In this document: positions 1-9,289 of the stretch, in pieces
Layout: each line of letters begins with the position of its first letter
Position numbering within the stretch: the first letter of the stretch is position 1
DNA from: Aplidium turbinatum
Taxonomy: Eukaryota > Chordata > Ascidiacea > Aplousobranchia > Polyclinidae
Direction: 5' to 3'
DNA length: 64,000 bases
Assembly: GCA_918807975.1 (NCBI GenBank)
Contig: OU964918.1
Coordinates: forward strand, 26,210,477 to 26,274,476
Position numbers and translations under genes: made by a program
The notes under the pieces: generated by a model
Told to the model about the DNA's origin: nothing
Database searches by the model: none
The model's input: only the letters and a program-made list of their open reading frames with translations

Positions 1-54
1 AATTTTATGTTACAATTTTCCCATGAAGAGATTATGGTTTACTGCTGTGACCAG
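1..54. repeat. End of dispersed repeat X, cut by the window edge
   Basis: The first ~50 bases match, in reverse complement and at roughly 90% by eye, the segment 8190-8243. The shared part ends at TGCTGTGACC here and begins at GGTCACAGCGG there. I see no reading frame and no terminal inverted repeat, so the class of the repeat is unknown. Confidence 0.6.
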
Positions 55-779
55 AAGGCACTGGAGAAACTTGCGAATGACCAAGAGCAAAAGGTAGAAT
101 GTCGACAGCAGGTAAATGGACTTTGAGAAAATGGAGTTGCTCGAAATTGGAATCTTAGTGTTTTTTGGATTAGCTTACTACAGGGGTCACCAACCTTTTT
201 TTGCATGCGGGCCACTTTGGCACTAAGGAGAGCTGTGGCGGGCCGCACTAATAAACTTTTAGGTAGGTTGACTCTTATGCTAGAAAAGAACCCATTTCCT
301 GCCCAGTATTCAGCGTTACATGTTGTTACTATTTATGTTAGAATATTGCAGCAACAAAATTAATCGAGCAACGCTACTGCCAGGCCAAGCTCCTTTTACA
401 ACACTTTTGACTTTTTAACAATGCCTAATAAACGAGGCCACTTGTTTTGTGCACTTATAGCGAGGCGAGCGGTTTCATCAGAATATTCATCGCCAAGCAA
501 GAGTGGTATTTTGTCACTTCGCTTCACAAATGATATCTTGCAATTAACAGTTTCAGTAAACAAGGGAATATTTGACACATCGCAATACAGGCAACAATAG
601 TGATCTACAAACATATCAGCGAAAAATAGGCTCCAATAACAGGGAAAAACAAACCAGGCACCATGAAACAAACGCTTGTAGAAATCACCGAAAAATCGTA
701 ATTCTATCGTAATTCATGAACAGTCTTCCCTCTAAAAAGCAATGAGTTGGTTTTTCATTCTTTTTGTGAGAGTCTATAA

Positions 780-1571
780 CGTGCACGGACATTTTGCCGA
801 AAGACATTTTGCCGAAACCCATTTTGCCGAAAGATATTTTGCCGAAAGGACATTATGCCGAAGGACATTTTGCCGAATGGACAAATTGCCGAAAGGACTA
901 ATTGCCGAATGGACTAATTGCCGAAAGAACTAATTGCCTAATGGATAAATTGCCGAAGCAATTTGGAAAAAAATTATTTTAAAGTGACACAAAATCTCGT
1001 TGCTATGCAAGCAGTGCCTTTGAAATAGAATTACTTTGCTACTATTGTTTGCCTTCGTTCCATCGCTTTGAAATATGCACGATCGAGTTGTTGATGATCT
1101 TCCTCGTACTAACAATTCCATCGAAGGATGGCACCATGCTTTCGACCAACGAGTCTCCATCACACACCCCACGATACGTCGACTGACAGTAAAGTTGATA
1201 AAGGAACAATCGCACAACGAACTAATCCTGGAGCAGTTATCAACTGGCGTTCAATTGGCGCCACCAAATAAAAATATAAGGTTGTGAACGATAGACTAAA
1301 ACACATTGTGGAGAATATCGATCCATATAACACTTCTGTCGGATATTTACGCGCTGTCGCACGTAATATGTGAGTAAAATCTGTTTGTGAATGATATTTA
1401 TGTGTAATTAGGTTATGATAATACATAGGCCTATAATAGCCTACATTTGTATAATTTCGGCAATTTGTCCAATCGGCATTAAGTCCTTTCGGCAATTAGT
1501 CCTTTCGGCAAAATGAGTTTCGGCAAAATGTCCATTCGGCAAAATGTCTTTCGGCAAAATGTCCGGGTACC
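780..1571. mobile_element. MULE-superfamily element with repetitive TIRs
   Basis: Both ends are inverted arrays of a 13-15-bp word. At the left (786-958) the word is ACATTTTGCCGAA in the outer part and CTAATTGCCGAA inward; at the right (1456-1571) the complements occur in mirror order. The outermost bases are close to GGTACCCGGACATT. The flanks carry GTCTATAA at 772-779 and 1572-1579, an 8-bp duplication (9 with one mismatch) in the MULE range. Inside, 1075-1287 (+) encodes a transposase-like scrap with RTNNSIEGWHHAF and HPTIRRL, matching the C-terminal RTNNxxEGWH motif of MULE transposases of FLYWCH-type elements. Only ~70 residues remain, so the copy is non-autonomous. Confidence 0.82.
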
Positions 1572-1663
1572 GTCTATAAAACCGTCTTTCTTTTATTACA
1601 GACAACTTTCACTTGCGATGCTTATCAGCGTGGCAAGAATTTGTTGAATGACAACATTTTGCA

Positions 1664-1680
1664 GTACTTGCTTCGGCAGT

Positions 1681-1720
<40 letters not shown>

Positions 1721-1769
1721 GGCCCCTGCGCAAGGATGACACGCAAAATCGTGAAGCGTTCCATATTTC
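1664..1769 (+). pseudogene. U6 snRNA retropseudogene
   Basis: About 106 bases match animal U6 almost end to end: the 5' stem-loop with CTTGCTTCGGCAG, the ACAGAGA box (1706-1712), the AGATTAGCATGGCCCCTGCG core and the 3' GTGAAGCGTTCCATATTT. It ends in an A-rich AT tail (1772-1788) and is flanked by a 13-bp direct repeat ATTTTGCAGTACT (1656-1668 and 1789-1801). The 5' copy of that repeat overlaps the first five U6 bases. These are hallmarks of LINE-mediated retroposition. There is no T4 terminator immediately after the RNA and no clear TATA box ~25-30 bp upstream, so I call it a pseudogene and not the functional gene. The 5' stem pairs GTAC with GTAC instead of GTGC with GCAC, a compensated change probably present in the parent gene. 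Confidence 0.9.
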
Positions 1770-3048
1770 TTAAAAAATATATATATATATTTTGCAGTAC
1801 TAAGCTAAATATTTTCATAATACAATCAGAAAAAGTCTTTAAATTTATATTATTTTGCCAATTCATTATAAATTAAGTTGGCACACCGACCTATTTTGCC
1901 AACAAAAACTTGCATAAAGATAACACTGCTCGTGAAACACAATAACGGTGAAACGCACACTAGCGTTTACATGACATTTACAAACTTACAATAAGCAACC
2001 TCATGCTCACAGACATTTTCGAAATTCGAAAACAGACGTTTTAATCAGCCACTGGGACAGTGTGGCTGGACATCTTATTGGAATAACTTTAAGCAACCCC
2101 CACCTAGAACTATAATCTGATCGGTTGATCGGTGGAATCGTATGCAAAGCGAAAATATGCTTCCCGGAAAGTATTTTTTGCCTTCGTGCTCTTTAACTCC
2201 TTAAGAAAAGTATTTTTGGTTATACTTGTACGCTGATACCTTCCGCTGGCCGCAGTGATACAGCGTGGCGGGCCGCATGCGGCCCGCGGGCCTGCCAGTT
2301 GATGACCCCTGGCTTACTAGATTGCTTCCAAGCAACTCAAGCCTCTCTTCAAGAAAAGCAGCAAAATCTCAACATTGCTTCAGCGCTGTGTGCCTCTTTG
2401 GCAAGATCTCTACAGACTTTCAGAAAACAATTCGCTAAGTTTGAGTCAAAAGTGCAGAAGCTGACTCAAGTGCCGGATTACTGACCAACAAGCACAAGAA
2501 GAATTGCCCGAAATCGAAGGCGCAATGAGGATGTAGGCAGCGGCCGTTCAGTTCCAGATGCAATGGATAATAATCAATCACCTAAAGACAGATTCCGGGT
2601 GGAAGTTTTCCTTGCAGTATTGGACAGCCTACAACCTGCGCTGGAGCAACGTCTCAAGGCATAGGCTACACCCAATTGAACACACGGTTTAGTTTTTTGT
2701 TAAATCTGCATGACCTAACACCTGCGCAGATCCAAGAAAGTGATGACACACTTTTAGAAGCATATTCCCAGGACTTGGAACACGGATTGAAAGATCAACT
2801 ACCTCAGTTTTCAGAATTCGTAAAGAACACATTGCTATTGATTGCTCCTCTCCAGAATTCAACTGTATTCACTTTGATTAAAGAAAACAATATTGACACC
2901 ACGTTTCCTAATAATGACAATTTGTTGCGCATTTATCTATGTATGATGGTAACTAATAATTGTAGCCTACTGAAGAAAGATCATTCTCAAAATTGAAGTT
3001 GATTAAAAACTATCTGCGAAACACGATGGGACAAGAGCGGCTACACTA

Positions 3049-3865
3049 GGGGGGAGACCGGAGAGGGTTGTTACAAGGGAGGGTTGTTACAGTCCTTTTA
3101 ACTTTTAAATTAGTTCACATCAACCGCTGGAATTAAGTTTTTTTGTTTCAGGTTTTTAGTTTCCATGTGCAAACGAAGCTTCAGTCATTTTGAAGGCTGC
3201 AGTAGAAAATTATAGATGAAAAACAGTTTTAGGGTATGAAAGGAAATTTTTGCTTTGTCAAAGAAAATGTTATTGCTACAAAACTATAAGTGATATTTAA
3301 CTGGCTTCAAAGTTAAATCAGACTTGAAGTGCAATACCTTTGATTCATTGTAAATATTTTAAAGCTGAATGTCACATGTTTGACATATGTTGATCTTATT
3401 CAGCCAACTACTATTGGGGTGAGTTGTTACACAGTGTAATGCTTGCTCATCCCAACTGGAAAAAGTACGTAATTTGGTACTCAGATAACAAATGTTGTAT
3501 TATTTAGAATATTTGATTACATTTTTAAGTTCTACTAATATCTGTTGTTGCTGTATCTGTGCCTAAACATGCCAAAAACTAATAAAGGGTGCGTTATTGA
3601 GGCCAAATACCATGAATGGTTGGATGGAGATCATGTGTTTGCAATCCTGGTGACAATGCATTGTCAATAATGATATTATTTGCTTGTTCATGATTTTTTC
3701 TATTGAATTTGGATGTTCAATAAATTCAACAATGCTGTGTCAACGTATTCCATCAGTTTTAGATATTATAGTAAGAAAAATCAGTTAGTAGAACAGCTTA
3801 TTTGAAATTGTAACATTTCACCCCATACTGTGTAACAAGTCACCTCGATACTGGGGTGACTGGGC
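3049..3865. mobile_element. G-ended non-autonomous DNA element 'E' (GTTGTTACA words)
   Basis: The left end follows a TA (3047-3048) and starts GGGGGGAGACCGGAGAGG, then has two copies of AGGGTTGTTACA. A further GAGTTGTTACACAG lies near 3420, and complements (TGTAACATTTCACCCC, TGTAACAAGTCACC) lie near 3810-3850. There is no ORF. The left flank is the hAT remnant and the right flank is a different family, so the right end is less certain and I see no clean target duplication. It groups with the elements at 28395, 33087, 44157, 50580 and 53685. Confidence 0.6.
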
Positions 3866-3867
3866 GG

Positions 3868-4395
3868 CGATGAAATCTTCATATTATTGTAGATGAAAGC
3901 TTGCATGCTTTCAGAATTCGCCTAACAGCTACTTCACGAATGGAAGGTCTATTGTCATGAAACATGACATATAGCAAGTTTATGGGGTGAGCTGCACAAC
4001 AATTTTGCTTGATGGATTTGTCGATGACAAACTGCACTTCTATTGACTCAAGTCCACGACTGAGTTGTATCATAAGGAAAAGTAGCCTACTGCTGGAGCA
4101 TCGCTGATATCTGTGGCCATCTTAGTGGCAAACCATGCAAGCCCTTATAGCCTACAGTTGCACTGAATCGTGTCAATATCTTTCTGATGGATGGGTTTGA
4201 CTAACATAATAGCGGCACAATTGATTTGCTCCTGTGAATGATTATATTTCCCAAGAAATCTGTGTAAGAGTCGGGGACATAGTGAGTATCGGGACGCGAA
4301 GGCGATTTCAGGCGTTGTTGGGAAAAGGGCGATTGTAGCAAACAACTATTTTTGCACAAATAGGTTGCTCGTAACCGTTCCACTGCATTTTAATG
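3868..4395 (-). pseudogene. Fragment of unassigned multicopy protein family (copy 1)
   Basis: Read on the minus strand, it encodes segments such as IQLSRGLESIEVQFVIDKS and MFHDNRPSIREVAVRRILKA. These match the copy at 46320-47180 at about 85% identity. I recall the family as multicopy in arthropods and cnidarians, with blocks like LSTDQ..L.E.C.AISSG and AHPENLLL, but cannot name a superfamily. This copy lacks the C-terminal third, is cut on the low-coordinate side by the G-ended element, and carries two TAGCCTA insertions (4083-4089 and 4148-4154) absent from the other copy. Non-functional. Confidence 0.7.
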
Positions 4396-5340
4396 CGCAA
4401 AAAGCATACATGACTATTGTAGTTGAAAATATAAATTTATTGCAGGTTTGTAAACATTATATTATACGGTATTCATTATTATACGGTGTTAATATATACG
4501 CGCACTAGTCCAGCACAACATTGAATGCACTGAAGCACGTACAAGTCGTACATAGACTACTGTCATTGACACATTATAGTTACGCAATACGCATGTTACC
4601 TAACACTATTAACAGCTACACAGTAGTGAAAACGATAACATCTATTTTCGTACGTTTCGTCAATCAATATAGTTGACTTCTTCAAGAAGATACATCAGAT
4701 GGTGTAACATGACAGAGCACAATACCATGCAATAGTGACAATCAAGGAAGCAAGTAAATGATAAGATTGATGATACAAGCAATTTGAACAACGTAATTAA
4801 TGCTTCCAACACCTTGATCAAATTTACCCAAGTCAAATATTCTACAGTGTAAATGTCTACTTTATATCGCCATTTAGATTACACTATGTTTCGTAATATA
4901 GACAAGTAGACGTAAATATACAACAGCAACTTCACCAATACTCACTTCATACGATTGGTTGTAAATAAATGTGAAGTGAGCATATAATAAACATTACAGT
5001 ACAATACCAAGCAAGCTTGAAAAAACTGTTTAGGTGTTTATGAGAGTAGCAACTCTATTGGCAGTGAGGTATAACAAATAAGAATAAAGTAGCAATAAAA
5101 ACGTGTATACAAAACATAACTAACTTTTGTGTGTGGTTTTTAAAGTAAGTTTTCAAACCTTTCGATTAGTCACCATTGTGGAAGGTGCAATCTCTGGGGC
5201 ATTAAATCGTTTCAGTTCATTTTTAGCGAAACAGTTAAATGCAGTGCACACAATTAAGTTAACGTCGGAATGTCCATTATCACACTTTTCATGAACTAAA
5301 TCGCCAATACCACGAGACTCTTCGACATTCAAGATTGAAG
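4396..5340. other. Unassigned AT-rich DNA
   Basis: I see no convincing coding sequence, terminal repeats or RNA gene here. It may be degraded transposon sequence belonging to the P-like copy to its right. Confidence 0.4.
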
Positions 5341-5344
5341 AAGT

Positions 5345-6284
5345 AAAAATAAAACGCTAATTCAACAAACTAAACAGTTTCGACTTAGCCAAATCATCAC
5401 ACAATATAGCAGTGTAATATTGAACAGCCAGCGCTGTCACTGCAAAGCAGTATTCTGTGGGAGCGAATAAACCACCACGGTCAGCTATTTCAAAAAGATG
5501 TGCACGATAATGTGGTACCGACTCAAGGAGACTCAGCCCATCAACATTTTTTACCAATAACATCTTACAAGCACTCGAGAGATACTGTGGCCAATGTATC
5601 CGCTCACAAAATACGTCACATTAGCATCAGCATCGGAGAGGTCATTCACATTAACCGCAGAAAAAAATTAGTAAACCATCAAACATCTGTAAACGGAACA
5701 GTTGACATCGAAACGTCAAAGCCGAGTGGAAAAGCATCAAGGGTTGTGAGGTTACCTGCTGCAAGAAGATCATGTTGCTGCAACAAACTAAGAGTGCGAA
5801 TTTTTTTCAGCTTCCAGAACTTGTTTTATAAACATGAAAACATTACCACCATTGGCTTGCTGATACCACCCAAACCGTCCTTCTATTGAATTGGACAAAA
5901 ATTTTCCAGTGAGAACATAGGTGAAATGATGGCTAGTTATCAATGCTGCGCTAACTCCGGAACCGCACCCATGGTCTAAATGCATGCAGTAAATGTCTGT
6001 GAAGTGAGCCCAGAAAGGTTTCTTTTTTTCCAAAGTATAAATAGATCTCTAGCTTTTCCCAAAAAGGTCAAACTCGGTTGTTGTTTGATTCCATCAGCTT
6101 CAATTGGAGAACACATCTCATCTCTTTTTCGAAAAGCTGAAAAAATGCAGTGCACATTAGTAATTTCTGAGTAGTGTACTACAGTACACCCATTGGTATA
6201 CAACATACAATTTAGTGGGCTCTCACAGGCTGAAAATGATGATGATGATCCTCGCCAGAACGAACCTTTTTTGCCTCGAATCAA
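5345..6284 (-). pseudogene. P-superfamily (THAP9/P-like) transposase remnant
   Basis: On the minus strand, in order: KARDLFILWKKRNLSGLTSQ followed by TFTACI (6075-5976), LTGKFLSNSIEGRFGWYQQA, NGGNVFMFIKQVLEAEKNSH (5920-5790), and DRGGLFAPTEYCFAV further on (5490-5440). The blocks LTxxTFxAxxQT, IEaRFGWYRQ.xGGN, VKQxxEaEK and RGGLxxPs are the C-terminal half of P-element-type transposases. The first two blocks are in different frames and in-frame stops separate the later ones. The THAP DNA-binding domain and the catalytic N-terminal half are missing. I did not find 31-bp-type P terminal repeats or an 8-bp duplication. Confidence 0.75.
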
Positions 6285-6925
6285 AGTCAGAAGACGGTAA
6301 ATAAATGAGAAAAAAAACTTATTTGCTGGGTCGTAATAAGTACTGTTGTCACTCTACACAATTTCAACCTAATTAAATAAATTTAACAACCAAACTAAAG
6401 CCATTCTTTTGATCTTATTCTTACCTTTTGTAGGTGTTGTAACAGACATGATTTTCCACACATTGCAATTAAATTTATGAAACAAGCAGCATTTTTTTTC
6501 GTTTCTTTATCTTTCGGAAATCAAAACATTGGTACTTTCACTACAGTCTTGCAAGACTTGTACCCACCTTTACAGCTTGTTACACAACACACAAACCCCA
6601 TTTAACAAATATAGATTATTAAGACACTGAATTTATCACAATAAAACCTAAATGAAAGATCAGATTAAAACCTTGGATTGCTACTAAAATTTAGCCTAAC
6701 ATATGTATACTTTTGTTTATAAATAACTTTCTGGACTACTAAAAAGCTAGCCCTTTAGTTAGCCTATACTGATGTACGGCAGCCTACTTCATATTATAGC
6801 ATAGGCCTACAGCTATATCCGTACAGAGCCACTTTAGGGGGTAAAAATGTGTGCAATTTTAATGAAAGTGCCCAAATACCAAAACAGCCATCGACTGAGT
6901 TTAAGAATATATAGGCCTAGCGACA
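6285..6925. other. No gene seen; TAGGCCTA-rich tract
   Basis: I see no supported coding sequence. Between 6690 and 6920 there are four TAGGCCTA/TAGCCTA words, part of the window-wide excess. Confidence 0.4.
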
Positions 6926-7506
6926 CTCAATGCGAATCCTACTTATGCTCGTGTACGATATCAAAGTGGAAGGGAGGCGACTGTTTCGAATTCGGATTTG
7001 GCACCCTCTCCTCAAACTGAAGCTGATGCAGAAGAACGCCTTTCTACAACGACGGATCTTACCTTAAATGTGCCGGAAGAACCTGAAATCCATAACATAC
7101 TAACAAACATACTGAGAACCCGCAGCATCAGGCTATAACAGATCGTTTGAACCTATCATTTGGCCTAAGCTCTTACATTCAACAATGTCTATTGTCATGG
7201 TGTCCAGTGTCCACTGATTTTCATGATTACTATTTGTTGGAAAATCTCGCACACAATTTTATGAAGCTGACAATTAATTGTAAGCTACTAGTCGAAGTAT
7301 TAGTCTTGTTTGTGTTTTCTTTTTTGATTGTAACTAATTTGGTTAAATTGTTGATTAGTTTCATAACTCAAATTATTCTTTCCAGGGTGGCAACTGACTA
7401 GTTGACCGTATGGTCGTTTCGTTGTCTCCCTATCAATAACAAAACCTCAACATTGTATGTATTATTGTTTTATGTCACTTTTGTGTTTTGTTTTTTGATA
7501 AATAAA

Positions 7507-7539
<33 letters not shown>

Positions 7540-8140
7540 CTACATTGTGAAGTAAGCAACGATCATGCTGCTAAAAGCGAAACTCATTCAACTACATACT
7601 AACAAACGATTATAACACGCCGTCAACAGACGCTCCTTCGAATTTAACTACTGACGTTCGCAAAGACAGTAGGCCTACTTGTGATATTACAAACCCGATC
7701 ACGTCAACTAATGAAGGGTTTACCGACAACAATACACCTATCTTGAGACGTTCTACTAGAATTCGAAAGTCACCAGAAAGATATGGCTTCTGAGTTAACA
7801 TCTTGTCTGGTCCTTTTCGAAATTTATTTGACTGGGGAGAATGTGGTGTAGCGCGTGTCGTCACGCACCACATCTCTCTTGCCGACAGCGCAGTGTGAGT
7901 TTGCCGATTGCCTGGCGTGGCTTCTCTTGGTTTCTTTCGTGTTGGTTCATTCTCTAGTTTTCAGTTAACAGTGTAACAGTGCAACTGGCAGTTTAAGTAG
8001 AGTCTTGTTTTAGTTTGTCATTTAATACTTTCTGTTAACATTCTTTAAAGCTAGTTTTCAATTGCAGGATAATCACGTTTTAAGTTTATGAAAGCCTACT
8101 TTACTGAAATGAGTTTGTTGGTTTCAATGTAGGTCATGTC
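6926..8140 (+). mobile_element. Gypsy-type LTR retrotransposon fossil, 3' part
   Basis: The C-terminal tail of a Gypsy-type polyprotein is recognisable, ending near 7792 in the characteristic LRRSTRIRKSPERYGF stretch. A purine-rich tract near 7830-7838 precedes what looks like the start of a 3' LTR (TGTGGTGTAGCGCG, from 7839). The right edge of the LTR is uncertain, somewhere around 8100-8140. A LINE 3' end (about 7240-7545) has inserted in the polyprotein tail. The rest of the element, including gag, RT and the 5' LTR, is not in the window. The copy is broken and looks old. Confidence 0.6.
7240..7545 (+). mobile_element. LINE 3'-end fragment with (GATT)n tail
   Basis: The segment ends in a (GATT)n microsatellite (7509-7536) preceded by AATAAACGATT. 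Its GGTGGCAACTGACTAGTTGACC (split reading: GGTGGCAACTG, then ACTAGTTGACCGTATGGTCG) resembles the 3' UTR of the CR1/Jockey-like LINE near 12600. It is a 5'-truncated insertion within the Gypsy fossil. Confidence 0.5.
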
Positions 8141-8144
8141 ATTG

Positions 8145-8954
8145 ATGATGTCCAATTTACGCATTCTAGACTGTACAGCACGACTGGTTGGTCACAGCGG
8201 TAAACCATAATCTCTTCGTGGGAAAATTGTAACATAAGATTCCCAGATCCGTTCGTCTGTATGTAATGACCGAAAAGAAACACTCTTCAGGAAACGTCTA
8301 TTCGAGAATTGTATTTCTGTAAAAATAGCCTCAAAGCTGTCGAAAATGGGGTGCAACGCGATACACCACTAAAAACTTGTCACTACAGAACAGATTACTT
8401 GGATAAAAGACGGAAATTTTCGTCCAGCTGACAAGCACTAAGCAAAACAGTTAAACATGCGACCAACCTCTTCAAGCAACAATTTTAAAATGACTAGAAT
8501 AATTTGCGATATCTCAAATTCACGTAAACAGTAACTGTGACGCAATAGTGAAAGATATTGTCACGCAATTCAAACAGGTGTTCAAAGCTGGTGATCCAAT
8601 GTTTCATGTTTAAACAGGTTTGACACAAGTCTTACGAACGATGGTGCAATTTTGGCTCATTTTTAGGAAAAATTCCATGACGTAATACGCTAAGATTCAG
8701 TAGACCTGAACGGTTTTTATATGACGTTTGATTAGGTGAACAATTGTCTGGAACACTGGTAAAACGTAGGTGTTGAAAATTTTTGCTTTCAGTTTGATTG
8801 GGAGTCTATTGGATGTTAGAATATTTTTGTTTTTTTTTCAAATGCTACCCAGCCTAAGCCAATTCGGTGTTGCACAACAGTCTTTCCATTGTTGGTCGCG
8901 GATAGTCGGTGGCCAAGATATATGAATTCTGGTACTTGTTTTATTTGTTTTCCA
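8145..8954 (-). pseudogene. LINE fragment (RTE/Jockey-like RT C-terminus), split by repeat X
   Basis: On the minus strand, 8954-8757 reads NNGKTVVQHRIGLGW and then LPIKLKAKIFNTYVLP, the LGW..F.K.....S.LPI..K.K.....VLPV.LY block that follows the RT palm in RTE/Jockey-type LINEs. The same family occurs at 18590-18766. The low-coordinate piece (8145-8187) continues the alignment with 18615-18662. A ~570-bp insertion (8188-8757) separates the two pieces. The high-coordinate edge is cut by the LINE duplicate at 8955. No intact ORF. Confidence 0.7.
8188..8757. mobile_element. Insertion of dispersed repeat X in a LINE
   Basis: Comparison with the uninterrupted LINE copy at 18640-18690 shows ~570 extra bases, bounded by ACTGGT on both sides (about 8183-8188 and 8753-8758), a possible 5-6-bp target duplication. 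The first ~54 bases match positions 1-54 in reverse. I see no ORF and no TIR, so it could be a solo long terminal repeat or another non-coding unit. Class unknown. Confidence 0.55.
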
Positions 8955-9289
8955 TAGAGAGTGAGATTGAGCACTACTCATAGTTACACTACTCATAGTA
9001 CTCATAGTACTACACTACTCGTAGTACTACTAATAAGCACTACCTACAAACAAATAAAGAACAATGATTTCACAGGACTTGCCTTCCTCGACTTAAAAAA
9101 AGCCTTTGATACTGTATGCCATAAACGGCTCTTGCGGAAGCTTGATCACTATGGTGTCCGTGGAGTTGCAAACGATCTTCTCTCGTCTTACTTGAATAGC
9201 CGTAAACAATATGTTGCGATTGATCAAGATACTTCCACACAGCAATCTATCCAGTACGGTGTTCCTCAAGGTTCAACTCTAGGTCCACC
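8955..9289 (+). repeat. 335-bp direct duplicate of LINE-A (left copy)
   Basis: This segment and 11180-11514 differ at only a handful of positions (about 98-99% identity by eye). It covers a CTACTCATAG-type microsatellite and the RT segment with the FLDLKKAFDTV motif, up to GVPQGSTLGP. The two copies flank LINE-B exactly. It is either an exceptionally long target-site duplication or a recent tandem duplication. Confidence 0.85.

Larger units (their letters stand above)
181..2311. mobile_element. hAT element, non-autonomous, with perfect 8-bp TSD
   Basis: The ends are CAGGGGTCACCAACC at the left and the inverse of CAGGGGTCATCAAC at the right, so the terminal inverted repeats are ~14 bp in the Charlie-like hAT style. 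It is flanked by the exact duplication GCTTACTA (173-180 and 2312-2319), the 8-bp hAT signature. Subterminal GGCGGGCCGCA words lie near both ends (238-246 and 2267-2276). No transposase reading frame is visible. It carries a MULE-type element and a U6 retrocopy, so it is older than both. It landed inside an older hAT transposase remnant. Confidence 0.92.
55..3046 (+). pseudogene. Old hAT transposase remnant (ZMYM1/DUF4371-like), interrupted
   Basis: Degenerate coding sequence in two blocks, about 148-180 and 2312-3046, separated by the hAT at 181-2311. The right block reads FQATQASLQ, then FRVEVFLAVLDSL near 2590, LLNLHDLTPAQIQ near 2700, LRIYLCMMVTN near 2925, and in a shifted frame ERSFSKLKLIKNYLRNTMGQ (2974-3033). 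This is the layout of the C-terminal half of ZMYM1-like hAT transposases, ending in the dimerisation region. The copy has in-frame stops near 2481 and 2664 and a shift at 2963-2969. That shift coincides with a TAGCCTA word that appears to be a 5-bp insertion. The N-terminal BED/zinc-finger and catalytic parts are absent. The right end is cut by the element starting at 3049. Dead copy. Confidence 0.8.

Noticed and set aside
786-958. CRISPR-like array (repeated TTGCCGAA words)
   Set aside because: The words are back to back without unique spacers and are mirrored at 1456-1571, so they are transposon TIR subrepeats.
1664-1769. Functional U6 snRNA gene
   Set aside because: A flanking 13-bp direct repeat, an A-rich tail instead of a T-run terminator, and no TATA box at the usual distance all indicate a retropseudogene.
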